Assembly (NCBI RefSeq): GCF_048593165.1 | Contig: NZ_CP184271.1 | Source: Pectobacterium sp013449375 | GTDB taxonomy: Bacteria > Pseudomonadota > Gammaproteobacteria > Enterobacterales > Enterobacteriaceae | Reading direction: 5' to 3' (one strand) | Length of the DNA: 64,000 nt | Shown here: piece by piece, positions 1-8,953 of the stretch | How the letters are laid out: the number at the start of each line of letters is the position of its first letter | Numbering within the stretch: the stretch's first letter is position 1 | Notes under the pieces: model-generated | What the model was told of the DNA's origin: nothing | The model's input: only the letters and a program-made list of their open reading frames with translations | Databases searched by the model: none | Position numbers and translations under genes: made by a program

Positions 1-239
1 TCGCTGTCACAGCTCTGCAAGGCGGCTTTATGGCTGATCGTTGAAGGAAATTTGAAGCAAAAGCGGAAATTGTCATTCGTCATATCACGCCAGCGCTCGA
101 CGACTTCGCGTGAAGGCAGTGCATAAAAGGTTGTATTACCTTCAACGCAGGTAAAGTAGCGGCTGTAGTCGGCAAGATCGTTTAACCCCAGCCGACTCCA
201 AGCGGGATGCTGCCATTGCGGTAATCCGATGTACATCAT
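1..239 (-). CDS. yecE: DUF72 family protein YecE, 5' part only
   Basis: The reverse strand reads from an ATG at 239 to the window edge and gives about 79 residues beginning MMYIGLPQWQHPAW, with CVEGNTTFYALP and FCFKFPSTISH further on. These match the N-terminal end of E. coli YecE, a DUF72 (TIM-barrel-like) protein whose biochemical role is not established. The 3' part lies outside the window. A second ATG is at 236. yecE lies near aspS in E. coli as well, so the position supports the call. Confidence 0.85.
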   Translation of the reverse strand, partial: MMYIGLPQWQHPAWSRLGLNDLADYSRYFTCVEGNTTFYALPSREVVERWRDMTNDNFRFCFKFPSTISHKAALQSCDS

Positions 240-327
240 CGCACCATCATGTCATTGAATCTCAAGCAGGATGACGGTGATTATCGCGTAATTGTCATGG
301 CAGCGCGAGTGAACCGAGAGAAATCGT

Positions 328-1548
328 TTATAAAATCTCGTCCGCCCACTGTGTTGCTTCCATGATTAAGGTAAAGAAGCCTTTTTCATCAAGACCTAAT
401 TGCGTTAAAAGCGGTCTAAGTGCTTCCCATTCTTGCTGTTCATATTTAGCTATTACCCTCAGGTAAAGTGCGAATTCACCAGTATGCTCCAATAAACTCT
501 GGTTAATTTTTTCCGATAGCGCGATTTGTGAAAGCAGTAGAGGCATTGGTAAATCTAATACGGCATCGAGCAGCGACAATAACCCGCACAAGAATGCCTC
601 GGTGGTGTCCTCATTTACATTAAAAGAGGCATATAATAATTCAAAGAATCTGGCGCGAATTAAACTGGTTCGATAAAGCTCGTCGGGCTTATTGTCATTA
701 CTGTTGGCTATGCTGATTAAGGAAACAAAACGTTTAAGTTCCCGTTGCCCAAGTAACATCACCATAGAGCGGAACGACATTGAAGTTGCGGTAATGCCAA
801 AACGGGTGTTGTATTTGATATTGGTAATATGGCGCATCAATTTATAATAAAGCGACAAATCGGCACACACCAATTCCTCGATCGTGGCATAGTTGATCTC
901 CGGTTTATTGACTTCTCTTAGCAGCCTGATGGTGTTGTTAGAATTATTAATGAGTTTCTTCGATCTAATCATTTCAGGGTGACTGAAGAAATACCCTTGG
1001 AAAAGAGAAATACCGATTTTTTTGCTCTGCAAGTATTGCTCATGTGTTTCTACTTTTTCAGCCAGATACGCTAATTTATGCTGTGTGGTTCTGTGAATGA
1101 AATTTTCAATATCATTAAACGTCGACAAAGTTAAATCGAATTTGATGACATCAATATAAGGTAAAAAACGATCCCATGCTGAATTCATCGAGAAATCATC
1201 CAGTGCAAATCTGAAGCCTTTTCTTTTTAGCTTTTTTACGGCGACCAAGAGATCGTTGTTGGGGGGCGAATTTTCAAGAATTTCGATAACGACCTTTTCC
1301 TGTGGCAGGATTTCTGCCTGACCACTGATCAGCAACTGATGGGGAAAATTAATGTAGTAAGGCTGATCTTCAACCACGGATTTTGTCAACGGATTGGTTA
1401 AAAACTGATCGGAAATAAGCTGTGCGGTCGCAAATTCAGGGGTGACATCAGGAAATTTATTGGTGATGTCCATGCGAAAAAGGAGCTCATAGGCAACCGT
1501 TTGAAGATGGTTATTTAAAATGGGTTGACGGGCAACAAATGAATACAT
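328..1548 (-). CDS. EAL and HDOD domain-containing signalling protein (YuxH type)
   Basis: A 406-residue soluble protein. The N-terminal half is an EAL-like domain: ELLFR near residue 20 fits the ExLxR motif, with YINFP, a modified DDFS, IKFD, AEKVE and GYFFSHP in the expected order. The C-terminal half (about 200-400) resembles the HDOD output domain. Proteins of this build are usually thought to be signalling or c-di-GMP-binding proteins rather than active phosphodiesterases; the altered DDF segment here agrees with that but does not prove it. The ATG at 1548 is chosen because TGGAGA precedes it and MYSFVARQPI is the usual N-terminus; an upstream in-frame start would add 26 unlikely residues. 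It has no obvious operon partner. Confidence 0.8.
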   Translation of the reverse strand: MYSFVARQPILNNHLQTVAYELLFRMDITNKFPDVTPEFATAQLISDQFLTNPLTKSVVEDQPYYINFPHQLLISGQAEILPQEKVVIEILENSPPNNDLLVAVKKLKRKGFRFALDDFSMNSAWDRFLPYIDVIKFDLTLSTFNDIENFIHRTTQHKLAYLAEKVETHEQYLQSKKIGISLFQGYFFSHPEMIRSKKLINNSNNTIRLLREVNKPEINYATIEELVCADLSLYYKLMRHITNIKYNTRFGITATSMSFRSMVMLLGQRELKRFVSLISIANSNDNKPDELYRTSLIRARFFELLYASFNVNEDTTEAFLCGLLSLLDAVLDLPMPLLLSQIALSEKINQSLLEHTGEFALYLRVIAKYEQQEWEALRPLLTQLGLDEKGFFTLIMEATQWADEIL

Positions 1549-1850
1549 AGCTGTTCTCCATGTAAACCATACGCATTTGCCAGTAGTGGAAAGCGTTTTT
1601 ATTAAAATTTTTATAAAAATCAGCAAGTATTCGGTAATTTTAGCAGGTTTTATTAAAAAGGAAGGTCGGTTTCCCTAAATCCTCACGCGAGACGTATTGA
1701 TGAGTTCTGCGTCTTTGGGTTGATGGTTTAGGCTTTCTCTGGTGTTCAGTTTTGCAACAACTCTATGCCGATTAGTGAACATTCCGTTAACCGGAAAGGA
1801 AATTTCGTAAAAAGAGTAGGCGGGAGCGTCGCAGAGCGTTACCTTCATGC

Positions 1851-1879
1851 TTATCGTTCGGGCGAATATCCTTTATAAT
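1851..1879 (+). promoter_or_regulatory. candidate sigma70 promoter of aspS
   Basis: TTATCG (1851-1856), a 17-base spacer and a perfect TATAAT (1874-1879) face aspS, giving a leader of about 136 bases. The -10 lies in the loop of an inverted repeat (1861-1869 with 1878-1886). The rest of 1549-2021 shows no gene. Confidence 0.5.
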
Positions 1880-1892
1880 ATCCGCCTTTTTT
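1861..1892 (+). terminator. terminator-shaped palindrome upstream of aspS
   Basis: GGCGAATAT (1861-1869) can pair with ATATCCGCC (1878-1886), with one mismatch, and is followed by six T. It has the shape of a rho-independent terminator on the plus strand, but no plus-strand gene is visible upstream. It may instead be a regulatory palindrome around the aspS -10. Confidence 0.35.
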
Positions 1893-2021
1893 CACCGGAC
1901 AGTAATCCAGAAAAACCATGCCGTGCAGCGAAAATGCCACTGTTTTGGCGCTGTGACCTACCGTGAAAAGTAGTCCATCGTGAAAACGTGTGAGCTGGCG
2001 GATGAGTAAAAGGACATCGTG

Positions 2022-3818
2022 ATGCGTACTAATTATTGCGGGCAGTTGAATTCGTCCCATGTGGGCCAGGAAGTGACATTGTGCGGTTGGGTTAACCGCC
2101 GCCGCGATCTGGGTGGTTTGATTTTTATTGATATGCGTGACCGCGAAGGGCTGGTTCAGGTATTTTTTGACCCAGATCGTCAGGACGCATTTAAACTGGC
2201 ATCCGAGTTGCGTAACGAGTTCTGCATCCAACTTACCGGTGTAGTGCGCGCCCGTCCAGAAAGCCAAATCAACAAAGATATGGCGACGGGTGAAGTCGAA
2301 ATTTTTGCCAGCGCACTGACTATTGTTAACCGCTCAGAAGCGCTGCCGTTGGATTCCAACCAAACCAACACCGAAGAAGCTCGTCTCAAATACCGTTATC
2401 TGGATTTGCGCCGTCCTGAAATGGCCCAGCGCCTGAAAACGCGTGCACGCATCACCAGTTTTGTTCGCCGGTTTATGGATGAGCACGGTTTTCTGGATAT
2501 CGAAACGCCGATGCTGACGAAAGCTACACCGGAAGGCGCGCGCGACTATCTGGTGCCAAGCCGTGTACATAAAGGCAAGTTTTATGCGCTGCCGCAGTCT
2601 CCACAACTGTTTAAACAATTGCTGATGATGTCCGGTTTTGATCGTTACTATCAGATCGTTAAATGCTTCCGCGACGAAGACTTGCGTGCTGACAGACAGC
2701 CAGAGTTCACCCAGATTGATGTGGAAACCTCTTTCATGACCGCGCCGCAGGTGCGTGAAGTGATGGAGAAACTGGTGCGTGAACTGTGGTTGGACGTGAA
2801 AGGCGTTGATCTGGGTGATTTCCCGATCATGACGTTCGCAGAAGCGATGCGCCGTTTCGGTTCCGACAAACCCGATCTGCGTAACCCGCTTGAGCTGGTT
2901 GACGTTGCCGATCTGGTGAAAGACATCGACTTTAAAGTGTTCTCCGGCCCAGCAAATGATGCCAAAGGCCGTGTTACCGCGATCCGTGTACCAGGCGGCG
3001 CGCAGCTGAGCCGTAAACAGATTGATGAATACGGTAAGTTTATTGAAATCTATGGTGCGAAAGGCTTGGCTTACATTAAGGTCAACGAGCGCGCCAAGGG
3101 GTTGGAAGGCGTTCAAAGCCCTGTCGCGAAATTCCTGAATGAAGACATGCTGTCTGCGCTGTTGGATCGTACAGCGGCACAAGATGGTGACATCTTATTC
3201 TTTGGTGCAGACAGCGCGAAAGTGGTGACCGATGCGCTGGGTGCGCTGCGTCTCAAGCTGGGCCGCGATCTGAACCTGACGAAGGAGAATAGTTGGGAAC
3301 CGCTGTGGGTTGTCGATTTCCCAATGTTTGAGGAAGATGGTGAAGGCGGGTTGGCTGCGATGCACCATCCGTTTACTGCACCGCGTGACATGCTGCCTTC
3401 TGAATTGGCCGCCAACCCCGTTTCGGCGATCGCCAACGCCTATGACATGGTGATTAACGGTTATGAAGTGGGCGGTGGTTCCGTGCGTATTCACAACGGT
3501 GACATGCAGCAAACCGTGTTCAGCATTCTGGGTATTACCGAACAAGAGCAGCGTGAGAAATTTGGCTTCCTGCTGGACGCGCTGAAATATGGTACGCCGC
3601 CGCATGCCGGTCTGGCGTTTGGTCTTGACCGCCTAGTGATGTTGCTGACGGGCACCGATAACATTCGTGATGTTATCGCCTTCCCGAAAACAACGGCAGC
3701 AGCGTGCCTGATGACGGAGGCGCCAAGTTTCGCCAACCCAGCTTCACTGGAAGAGCTTGCTATTGCGGTTGTCGTAAAAGGGAAAGCGGCTCAGGATGGA
3801 AAATCCGAGAACGAATAA
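2022..3818 (+). CDS. aspS: aspartate--tRNA ligase
   Basis: Class II aminoacyl-tRNA synthetase of 598 residues that charges tRNA-Asp in the cytoplasm. The N-terminal OB-fold anticodon-binding domain (about 1-105) contains CGWVNRRRDLGG. The class II motif 2 segment CFRDEDLRADRQPEFTQID is near 215, the bacterial GAD insertion follows, and motif 3 GLAFGLDRL is near 535. It is close to E. coli AspS throughout, with a slightly longer charged C-terminus. The ATG at 2022 has AAAGGA eight bases upstream; a GTG three bases earlier is less likely. nudB starts two bases after the stop, so the two are probably co-transcribed. Confidence 0.98.
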   Translation: MRTNYCGQLNSSHVGQEVTLCGWVNRRRDLGGLIFIDMRDREGLVQVFFDPDRQDAFKLASELRNEFCIQLTGVVRARPESQINKDMATGEVEIFASALTIVNRSEALPLDSNQTNTEEARLKYRYLDLRRPEMAQRLKTRARITSFVRRFMDEHGFLDIETPMLTKATPEGARDYLVPSRVHKGKFYALPQSPQLFKQLLMMSGFDRYYQIVKCFRDEDLRADRQPEFTQIDVETSFMTAPQVREVMEKLVRELWLDVKGVDLGDFPIMTFAEAMRRFGSDKPDLRNPLELVDVADLVKDIDFKVFSGPANDAKGRVTAIRVPGGAQLSRKQIDEYGKFIEIYGAKGLAYIKVNERAKGLEGVQSPVAKFLNEDMLSALLDRTAAQDGDILFFGADSAKVVTDALGALRLKLGRDLNLTKENSWEPLWVVDFPMFEEDGEGGLAAMHHPFTAPRDMLPSELAANPVSAIANAYDMVINGYEVGGGSVRIHNGDMQQTVFSILGITEQEQREKFGFLLDALKYGTPPHAGLAFGLDRLVMLLTGTDNIRDVIAFPKTTAAACLMTEAPSFANPASLEELAIAVVVKGKAAQDGKSENE

Positions 3819-3819
3819 G

Positions 3820-4263
3820 ATGGTATATAAGCGACCCGTTTCGGTTCTGGTGGTGATCTATGCCCGCGACACCGGGCGGGTGCTGATGTTGCAGCGGCGT
3901 GACGATCCTGAATTTTGGCAGTCGGTAACCGGTAGCATAGAAGAAGGGGAAAGTGCGCCGTATGCCGCACAGCGTGAAGTCAAAGAAGAAGTTAACATTG
4001 ATATATCCGCAGAAGCGTTATCACTCTTTGACTGTCAACGCTGTATTGAGTTTGAGCTATTTGCTCATTTGAGACGTCGCTATGCGCCGGGAGTAACGCA
4101 CAATACCGAACACTGGTTTTGTCTGGCGTTACCTGCTGAGCGCGAGGTGCAGTTATCCGAGCACCTTGCTTACCAGTGGTTGGACGTGCCCCACGCGGCA
4201 CAGTTGACCAAATCCTGGAGCAATCGGCAGGCGATTGAGGAATTTGTTATTTATCCGGCCTGA
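3820..4263 (+). CDS. nudB: dihydroneopterin triphosphate diphosphatase, Nudix family
   Basis: Removes pyrophosphate from dihydroneopterin triphosphate in folate synthesis. 147 residues from the ATG at 3820. The Nudix box runs from GSIEEGE to REVKEEVNI (about residues 37-60), with the last glycine replaced as in E. coli NudB. VYKRPVSVLVVIYA and LTKSWSNRQAIEEFV match that protein. The start is uncertain: ATG 3820 lies one base after the aspS stop, while an in-frame ATG at 3796 would give 155 residues and overlap aspS by 23 bases. I prefer 3820 because the homologue has only a few residues before VYKRP. Confidence 0.92.
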   Translation: MVYKRPVSVLVVIYARDTGRVLMLQRRDDPEFWQSVTGSIEEGESAPYAAQREVKEEVNIDISAEALSLFDCQRCIEFELFAHLRRRYAPGVTHNTEHWFCLALPAEREVQLSEHLAYQWLDVPHAAQLTKSWSNRQAIEEFVIYPA

Positions 4264-4286
4264 ACAGGCTTTTTTCGGAGATTTTT

Positions 4287-5030
4287 ATGGCAGGTCATAG
4301 TAAGTGGGCTAACACAAAGCATCGTAAAGCAGCACAGGACGCCAAACGCGGTAAAATCTTTACCAAGATTATCCGTGAACTGGTTACCGCAGCCCGTTTG
4401 GGCGGTGGCGATCCGGGGTCTAACCCACGTCTGCGCGCCGCGATCGATAAAGCCCTGTCCAACAACATGACGCGCGATACCCTGAACCGTGCGATTGCCC
4501 GTGGCGTCGGCGGTGACGAAGATGCCAACATGGAAACCATCATTTACGAAGGTTACGGCCCGGGCGGCACCGCTGTCATGGTGGAGTGCTTGAGTGATAA
4601 CCGTAACCGTACCGTTTCCGAAGTACGCCATGCGTTTACAAAAACCGGTGGTAACCTGGGGACGGATGGTTCCGTTTCGTACCTTTTCACCAAGAAAGGC
4701 GTTATTTCTTACGCGCCAGGTCTGGATGAAGATGCGGTGATGGATGCGGCGCTGGAAGCGGGCGCGGACGATGTTGTGACGTATGACGACGGTGCGATTG
4801 ACGTCTTCACGCCGTGGGAAACGTTCGGTAACGTGAAAGATGCGCTGGATGCGGCGGGTCTGAAAGCGGAGTCGGCTGAAGTCTCCATGATCCCGTCCAC
4901 CAAAGCGGATATGGATGCGGAAACCGCGCCGAAACTGATGCGTCTCATCGACATGCTGGAAGATTGCGACGATGTGCAGGAGGTTTACCACAACGGTGAG
5001 ATCTCCGATGAGGTGGCTGAACTGCTGTAA
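4287..5030 (+). CDS. yebC: YebC/PmpR family protein
   Basis: A 247-residue cytoplasmic protein almost identical in layout to E. coli YebC: MAGHSKWANTKHRKAAQDAKR at the start, GGGDPGSNPRLRAAIDKA, and EDCDDVQEVYHN near the end. The family is described as DNA-binding regulatory proteins, and members have also been linked to relief of ribosome stalling; the sequence cannot decide between these. A CGGAG motif precedes the ATG. It lies between nudB and ruvC in the same direction, the usual enterobacterial order. Confidence 0.96.
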   Translation: MAGHSKWANTKHRKAAQDAKRGKIFTKIIRELVTAARLGGGDPGSNPRLRAAIDKALSNNMTRDTLNRAIARGVGGDEDANMETIIYEGYGPGGTAVMVECLSDNRNRTVSEVRHAFTKTGGNLGTDGSVSYLFTKKGVISYAPGLDEDAVMDAALEAGADDVVTYDDGAIDVFTPWETFGNVKDALDAAGLKAESAEVSMIPSTKADMDAETAPKLMRLIDMLEDCDDVQEVYHNGEISDEVAELL

Positions 5031-5093
5031 TCGCAGGTCGGTCATGCAGAGTAGCAACGGCTATCCATACGGGCGAATCGGCGGAGCGGCACG

Positions 5094-5615
5094 ATGACAA
5101 TAATAGTCGGCATCGACCCCGGTTCGCGCGTGACGGGTTATGGCATTATCCGTCAGCAGGGACGTCATTTGACGTATCTCGGTAGCGGCTGTATTCGCAC
5201 CGTGGTGGATGATATGCCCACGCGACTGAAGCTGATTTACGCTGGCGTCAGTGAAATCATCACGCAATTTCGCCCAGACTGTATGGCGATTGAGCAGGTT
5301 TTCATGGCGAAAAACCCAGATTCAGCTTTGAAACTGGGGCAGGCACGCGGTGTGGCGATTGTCGCGGGCGTGAACCAGGATCTGCCCGTGTTTGAATACG
5401 CTGCGCGTTTGGTTAAACAAACCGTGGTAGGGACGGGGGCGGCGGATAAAAAGCAGGTGCAGCATATGGTTCGCTCGTTGCTGAAACTGTCAGCTAGCCC
5501 ACAGGCGGATGCTGCCGATGCGCTGGCGATAGCCATCACCCATTGCCACTTCAGTCAAAGCCTGCTGCGCACGTCGGCGGCGAAAGTGAACCCACTGGCA
5601 GGACGACTGCGCTGA
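5094..5615 (+). CDS. ruvC: Holliday junction endonuclease RuvC
   Basis: A 173-residue resolvase that cuts Holliday junctions made mobile by RuvAB. GIDPGSRVTGYG carries the first catalytic Asp near residue 7, AIEQVF the Glu near 68, and QADAADALAIAI the two C-terminal acidic residues near 138-141. GGCGGAG lies before the ATG. As in E. coli, ruvC stands upstream of ruvAB but is separated from it by a LexA box/hairpin, so it is probably not in the SOS transcript. Confidence 0.97.
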   Translation: MTIIVGIDPGSRVTGYGIIRQQGRHLTYLGSGCIRTVVDDMPTRLKLIYAGVSEIITQFRPDCMAIEQVFMAKNPDSALKLGQARGVAIVAGVNQDLPVFEYAARLVKQTVVGTGAADKKQVQHMVRSLLKLSASPQADAADALAIAITHCHFSQSLLRTSAAKVNPLAGRLR

Positions 5616-5622
5616 AACAGGA

Positions 5623-5642
5623 GGCTGGATATTCATCCAGCC
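5623..5642 (+). promoter_or_regulatory. LexA (SOS) box of ruvAB, also a terminator-shaped hairpin
   Basis: GGCTGGATATTCATCCAGCC is a perfect palindrome that fits the LexA core CTG-N10-CAG (5625-5640) and closely resembles the operator known upstream of E. coli ruvA. An extra A/T pair and a six-T run (5643-5648) also make it look like an intrinsic terminator behind ruvC. Confidence 0.8.
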
Positions 5643-5706
5643 TTTTTTATGTTATATACTCGTCATACATCAAGCCATTCATTCCCTAAGTAAAAGGAAG
5701 CGCAAC

Positions 5707-6324
5707 GTGATAGGTCGTCTCAGAGGCATTATCCTGGAAAAACAGCCGCCGCAGGTGCTGATAGAAGCTAACGGCGTGGGTTACGAAGTCCATATGCCGA
5801 TGACGTGCTTTTACGAACTCCCTGAACTCAATCAGGAAGCGATTATCTTTACCCATTTCGTGGTCCGTGAAGATGCGCAACTGCTGTTCGGTTTTAACGA
5901 TAAGCAGGAGAGGGCGCTGTTCCGTGAGCTGATTAAAGTGAATGGTGTTGGGCCGAAGCTGGCGCTGGCGATTCTCTCAGGCATGTCCGCGACGCAGTTT
6001 GTCAGCGCGGTTGAACGCGAAGAAATCGGTGCGCTGGTTAAGCTCCCTGGCGTCGGTAAAAAAACGGCGGAAAGGTTAGTCGTTGAAATGAAAGATCGCT
6101 TCAAGGGCTTGAGTGGCGATCTGTTCAATCCGGTCAGCGATATTCCGCTGGCGTCGCCTGCGAGTGTGGAGAGCCGCACCAGCGATCCTGAAGCGGAAGC
6201 CGCAGCAGCATTGGTTGCGTTGGGTTATAAACCACAGGAAGCTAGCCGCATGATTTCCAAGATTGCGCGTCCCGACGCTGACTGTGAAACCCTAATCAGG
6301 GATGCACTGCGCGCGGCGCTGTGA
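5707..6324 (+). CDS. ruvA: Holliday junction DNA helicase subunit RuvA
   Basis: 205 residues with the N-terminal OB fold (MIGRLRGIILEK), paired helix-hairpin-helix motifs around NGVGPKLALAILSG and LPGVGKKTAERLVVEMKD, and the C-terminal RuvB-binding domain. It binds four-way junctions and loads RuvB. Translation starts at a GTG, as in E. coli ruvA, with AAAGGA upstream. It follows the LexA box at 5623-5642 and precedes ruvB by seven bases, so ruvAB should be one SOS-induced operon. Confidence 0.97.
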   Translation: MIGRLRGIILEKQPPQVLIEANGVGYEVHMPMTCFYELPELNQEAIIFTHFVVREDAQLLFGFNDKQERALFRELIKVNGVGPKLALAILSGMSATQFVSAVEREEIGALVKLPGVGKKTAERLVVEMKDRFKGLSGDLFNPVSDIPLASPASVESRTSDPEAEAAAALVALGYKPQEASRMISKIARPDADCETLIRDALRAAL

Positions 6325-6331
6325 GGTATTC

Positions 6332-7336
6332 ATGATAGAAGCCGATCGTTTAATTTCCGCTGACGCCGTTCCAGAAGAAGAGTTTCTTGACCGTGCGATG
6401 CGGCCTAAGCTGCTCACCGAATATGTGGGGCAGCCGCAGGTGCGTGAGCAGATGGAAATTTTTATTCAGGCGGCGCGCAAACGTGGGGATGCGCTGGATC
6501 ATCTGCTCATTTTTGGCCCTCCCGGTTTGGGAAAAACGACATTGGCGAATATTGTCGCCAATGAGATGGGCGTGAATATGCGCACAACGTCGGGTCCGGT
6601 GCTGGAAAAAGCCGGTGATCTTGCCGCGCTGCTGACCAACCTTGAACCGCATGATGTGCTGTTCATCGATGAAATCCATCGTTTGTCGCCCGTTGTGGAA
6701 GAAGTGCTGTACCCAGCAATGGAAGATTATCAGTTGGATATCATGATCGGTGAAGGGCCTGCTGCTCGGTCGATCAAACTCGACTTACCGCCTTTTACGC
6801 TGATTGGTGCAACGACGCGTGCGGGCTCGTTAACCTCGCCGTTGCGCGATCGTTTCGGTATTGTGCAACGTCTGGAGTTTTATAACGTCACCGATCTCCA
6901 GTATATCGTTGGCCGCAGCGCACAGTGTTTAGGGCTTGATCTGACATCGGATGGGGCGCTTGAAGTGGCACGTCGTTCGCGCGGTACACCGCGTATTGCC
7001 AACCGCTTACTACGCCGGGTACGTGATTTTTCCGAGGTGAAGTCAGAAGGGGCAATTACCGGAACCGTGGCGATGCAGGCGCTGGATATGCTGGCGGTGG
7101 ATACCGAAGGGTTTGACTACATGGACCGCAAGCTGCTGTTGGCGATCATCGATAAATTCATGGGTGGCCCCGTTGGGCTGGATAACTTAGCGGCCGCGAT
7201 TGGCGAAGAACGCGAAACCATTGAAGACGTGCTGGAGCCGTTTCTGATTCAGCAAGGGTTCATTCAGCGTACGCCGCGCGGTCGGATGGCGACGCCGCAT
7301 GCCTATCGGCACTTTGGCTTAACGCGCGAGGAGTAG
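6332..7336 (+). CDS. ruvB: Holliday junction branch-migration ATPase RuvB
   Basis: A 334-residue AAA+ motor. Walker A GPPGLGKT is at 62-69, Walker B/DEIH at 113-116, the sensor and arginine-finger region GATTRAGSLTSPLRDRFG follows, and a winged-helix C-terminus ends near RTPRGRMATPHAYRHFG. The ATG at 6332 (MIEADRLI) follows GAGGT and matches the E. coli N-terminus; an in-frame start ten residues earlier overlaps ruvA and lacks support. It acts as a hexamer with RuvA during recombination repair. Confidence 0.98.
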   Translation: MIEADRLISADAVPEEEFLDRAMRPKLLTEYVGQPQVREQMEIFIQAARKRGDALDHLLIFGPPGLGKTTLANIVANEMGVNMRTTSGPVLEKAGDLAALLTNLEPHDVLFIDEIHRLSPVVEEVLYPAMEDYQLDIMIGEGPAARSIKLDLPPFTLIGATTRAGSLTSPLRDRFGIVQRLEFYNVTDLQYIVGRSAQCLGLDLTSDGALEVARRSRGTPRIANRLLRRVRDFSEVKSEGAITGTVAMQALDMLAVDTEGFDYMDRKLLLAIIDKFMGGPVGLDNLAAAIGEERETIEDVLEPFLIQQGFIQRTPRGRMATPHAYRHFGLTREE

Positions 7337-7372
7337 CGTCATCTGCGCACGTTTCCCTACATTGCCCACGTT

Positions 7373-7396
7373 CAGGGAGACCATAGGGTCTCCCTG
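7373..7396. terminator. hairpin between convergent ruvB and porin gene
   Basis: CAGGGAGACC (7373-7382) pairs perfectly with GGTCTCCCTG (7387-7396) over a four-base loop. Only short T runs flank it. Its place between two convergent genes suggests a bidirectional terminator. Confidence 0.6.
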
Positions 7397-7407
7397 AGTT
7401 TATGAGA

Positions 7408-8793
7408 CTAGAACCAAGCTTCCCACATTGCCCCAACGTTGAACGAATCGAGCGTCGTGTTGACGCCGGTGGTTGTCCGCGCGGTGTGTTTGTTATCCAC
7501 TTTTCCGCCAGTGACATAGAAGCGCAACATCGGTCTGAATTCCGGTCCCATCGCGATCGAGACATTCTGGGAAAGCGTCAGTTTCCATCCTTTATTGTCA
7601 CCCCCCTGACCATAATCTACGTGCTGATAGCCAGCTTCGAGCCAGGTGGAATGCACGTCATTCCAGAAATACATCGGGCGCACGATGGCATTATAGTTGC
7701 GACGATCGTCCTGACTTGCGGAGTCATTTGAGTAGTCGTGATAGGCCAGCAGGTATTCGACCTGCGTTTGCGGGGTAAATTTGTACTTACCTTCGAAGCT
7801 GGCGTAGAAAGTTTTCAGGTTGTTCGTTTTGTTGTAAACGCTGTTATCGGCATTATCCGAATAGCGGGTGATAAACTGATTGAGGCTATTTTTCCCCGTA
7901 TGGCTCAGCACCGCGCCGCCTTGCCAGGCTTTCAGTCGCGCGTCGCTATCCACCGCTTTGGAATCAAAACCGTAGTTCGCGTACAGCGCAAGATCCAACG
8001 GCCCCAGCTTAATGCCATGCACTTTGGAGGTGAGCGCGTAATTGCCCTTATCGCCCGTGCCGGAACTGCCGGTACAGGTGATGCGTGACGGATTCGCATT
8101 ATTCGTGATGACTTCAGGGTTACAGGATTCGACGGCCGCGACGGCCGCGACATCGAATTGAATGCCGCCGAGCTCAAAATTCTTTATCCCTGCGCCCTGA
8201 CCGTCATGGTTCATCCAAAAGTAATCATTGATACCCTGCTGTGGACGCTGGTGGAAATCACGGCCGGCCCAGAGATAGGCATTTGGCTGAGAGGTAAAAA
8301 GGTTGGTGACGCCCGCATAGGCTTTTTTCAGGTTAACTTCGTCACCCCAATGGTCGATCATCACGACGACATCCCAGATTGCGCCGTTATCCCCCTTGAA
8401 CGCTTTGGAAAGCTGGAATTCACCGCCATTGCCTTCGTTACCCAGACGACCCAGCGCGGAAGCGCCGTTATAGGAGCCATCGACCGCGACATATTTCTGG
8501 TCACCGCTCTGGAATTGCGCACCGTAGCGAGCATAGCCGGTAAAGTTGATGCCATAGGGGATCGCCATGTCAGGCGTCTTGGGCGCATCCGGCGTGGTCA
8601 GCGGGTCGACCTGTTTACTGGCGATGACATCTAATTTGGTCTGACGCTCCGCCAGCGCTTTTTCCACTGCCTGAGCAACGATGCGATCTAATTGCTCCCG
8701 AGTAATCGTTTCTTGTGCGAGCGTGGAGCCGGAACAAAGGGCTGCCAGCACCGCCAGCGTAACAGGAAGTTTTTTAGCGTTTTTCATAGTCAT
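7408..8793 (-). CDS. LamB/ScrY-type carbohydrate porin
   Basis: A 461-residue outer-membrane porin. A signal peptide (KKLPVTLAVLAALCSGSTLAQ) is followed by a heptad-like helical segment (REQLDRIVAQAVEKALAERQ) resembling the periplasmic extension of the sucrose porin ScrY, then a maltoporin-like barrel beginning FTGYARYGAQF and ending in an aromatic residue (MWEAWF), usual for outer-membrane assembly. It is the last gene of an apparent operon with PTS EIIC and EIIA, so it probably admits the PTS sugar, plausibly an oligosaccharide or beta-glucoside. A second ATG at 8787 has the better-spaced Shine-Dalgarno. The substrate is not evident. Confidence 0.85.
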   Translation of the reverse strand: MTMKNAKKLPVTLAVLAALCSGSTLAQETITREQLDRIVAQAVEKALAERQTKLDVIASKQVDPLTTPDAPKTPDMAIPYGINFTGYARYGAQFQSGDQKYVAVDGSYNGASALGRLGNEGNGGEFQLSKAFKGDNGAIWDVVVMIDHWGDEVNLKKAYAGVTNLFTSQPNAYLWAGRDFHQRPQQGINDYFWMNHDGQGAGIKNFELGGIQFDVAAVAAVESCNPEVITNNANPSRITCTGSSGTGDKGNYALTSKVHGIKLGPLDLALYANYGFDSKAVDSDARLKAWQGGAVLSHTGKNSLNQFITRYSDNADNSVYNKTNNLKTFYASFEGKYKFTPQTQVEYLLAYHDYSNDSASQDDRRNYNAIVRPMYFWNDVHSTWLEAGYQHVDYGQGGDNKGWKLTLSQNVSIAMGPEFRPMLRFYVTGGKVDNKHTARTTTGVNTTLDSFNVGAMWEAWF

Positions 8794-8953
8794 CTCAATT
8801 CGGTAAGTTATTTTCAGACAATAACCATCCCGCTCTGATTAGCGTGAATAATGGCACGGCGCTCAGAACAAGGTGATTGTTATTTTTTTAACGGGTACAG
8901 CGTAATTAAATAACTGACGTAATCGACCCTCCCTATAAGGGTATTAAAATGAA

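Noticed and set aside
2334..3182. Long open frame on the minus strand inside aspS
   Set aside because: It is the antisense shadow of a highly conserved gene; composition is Phe/His/Arg-rich with no motif, and it has no ribosome-binding site.
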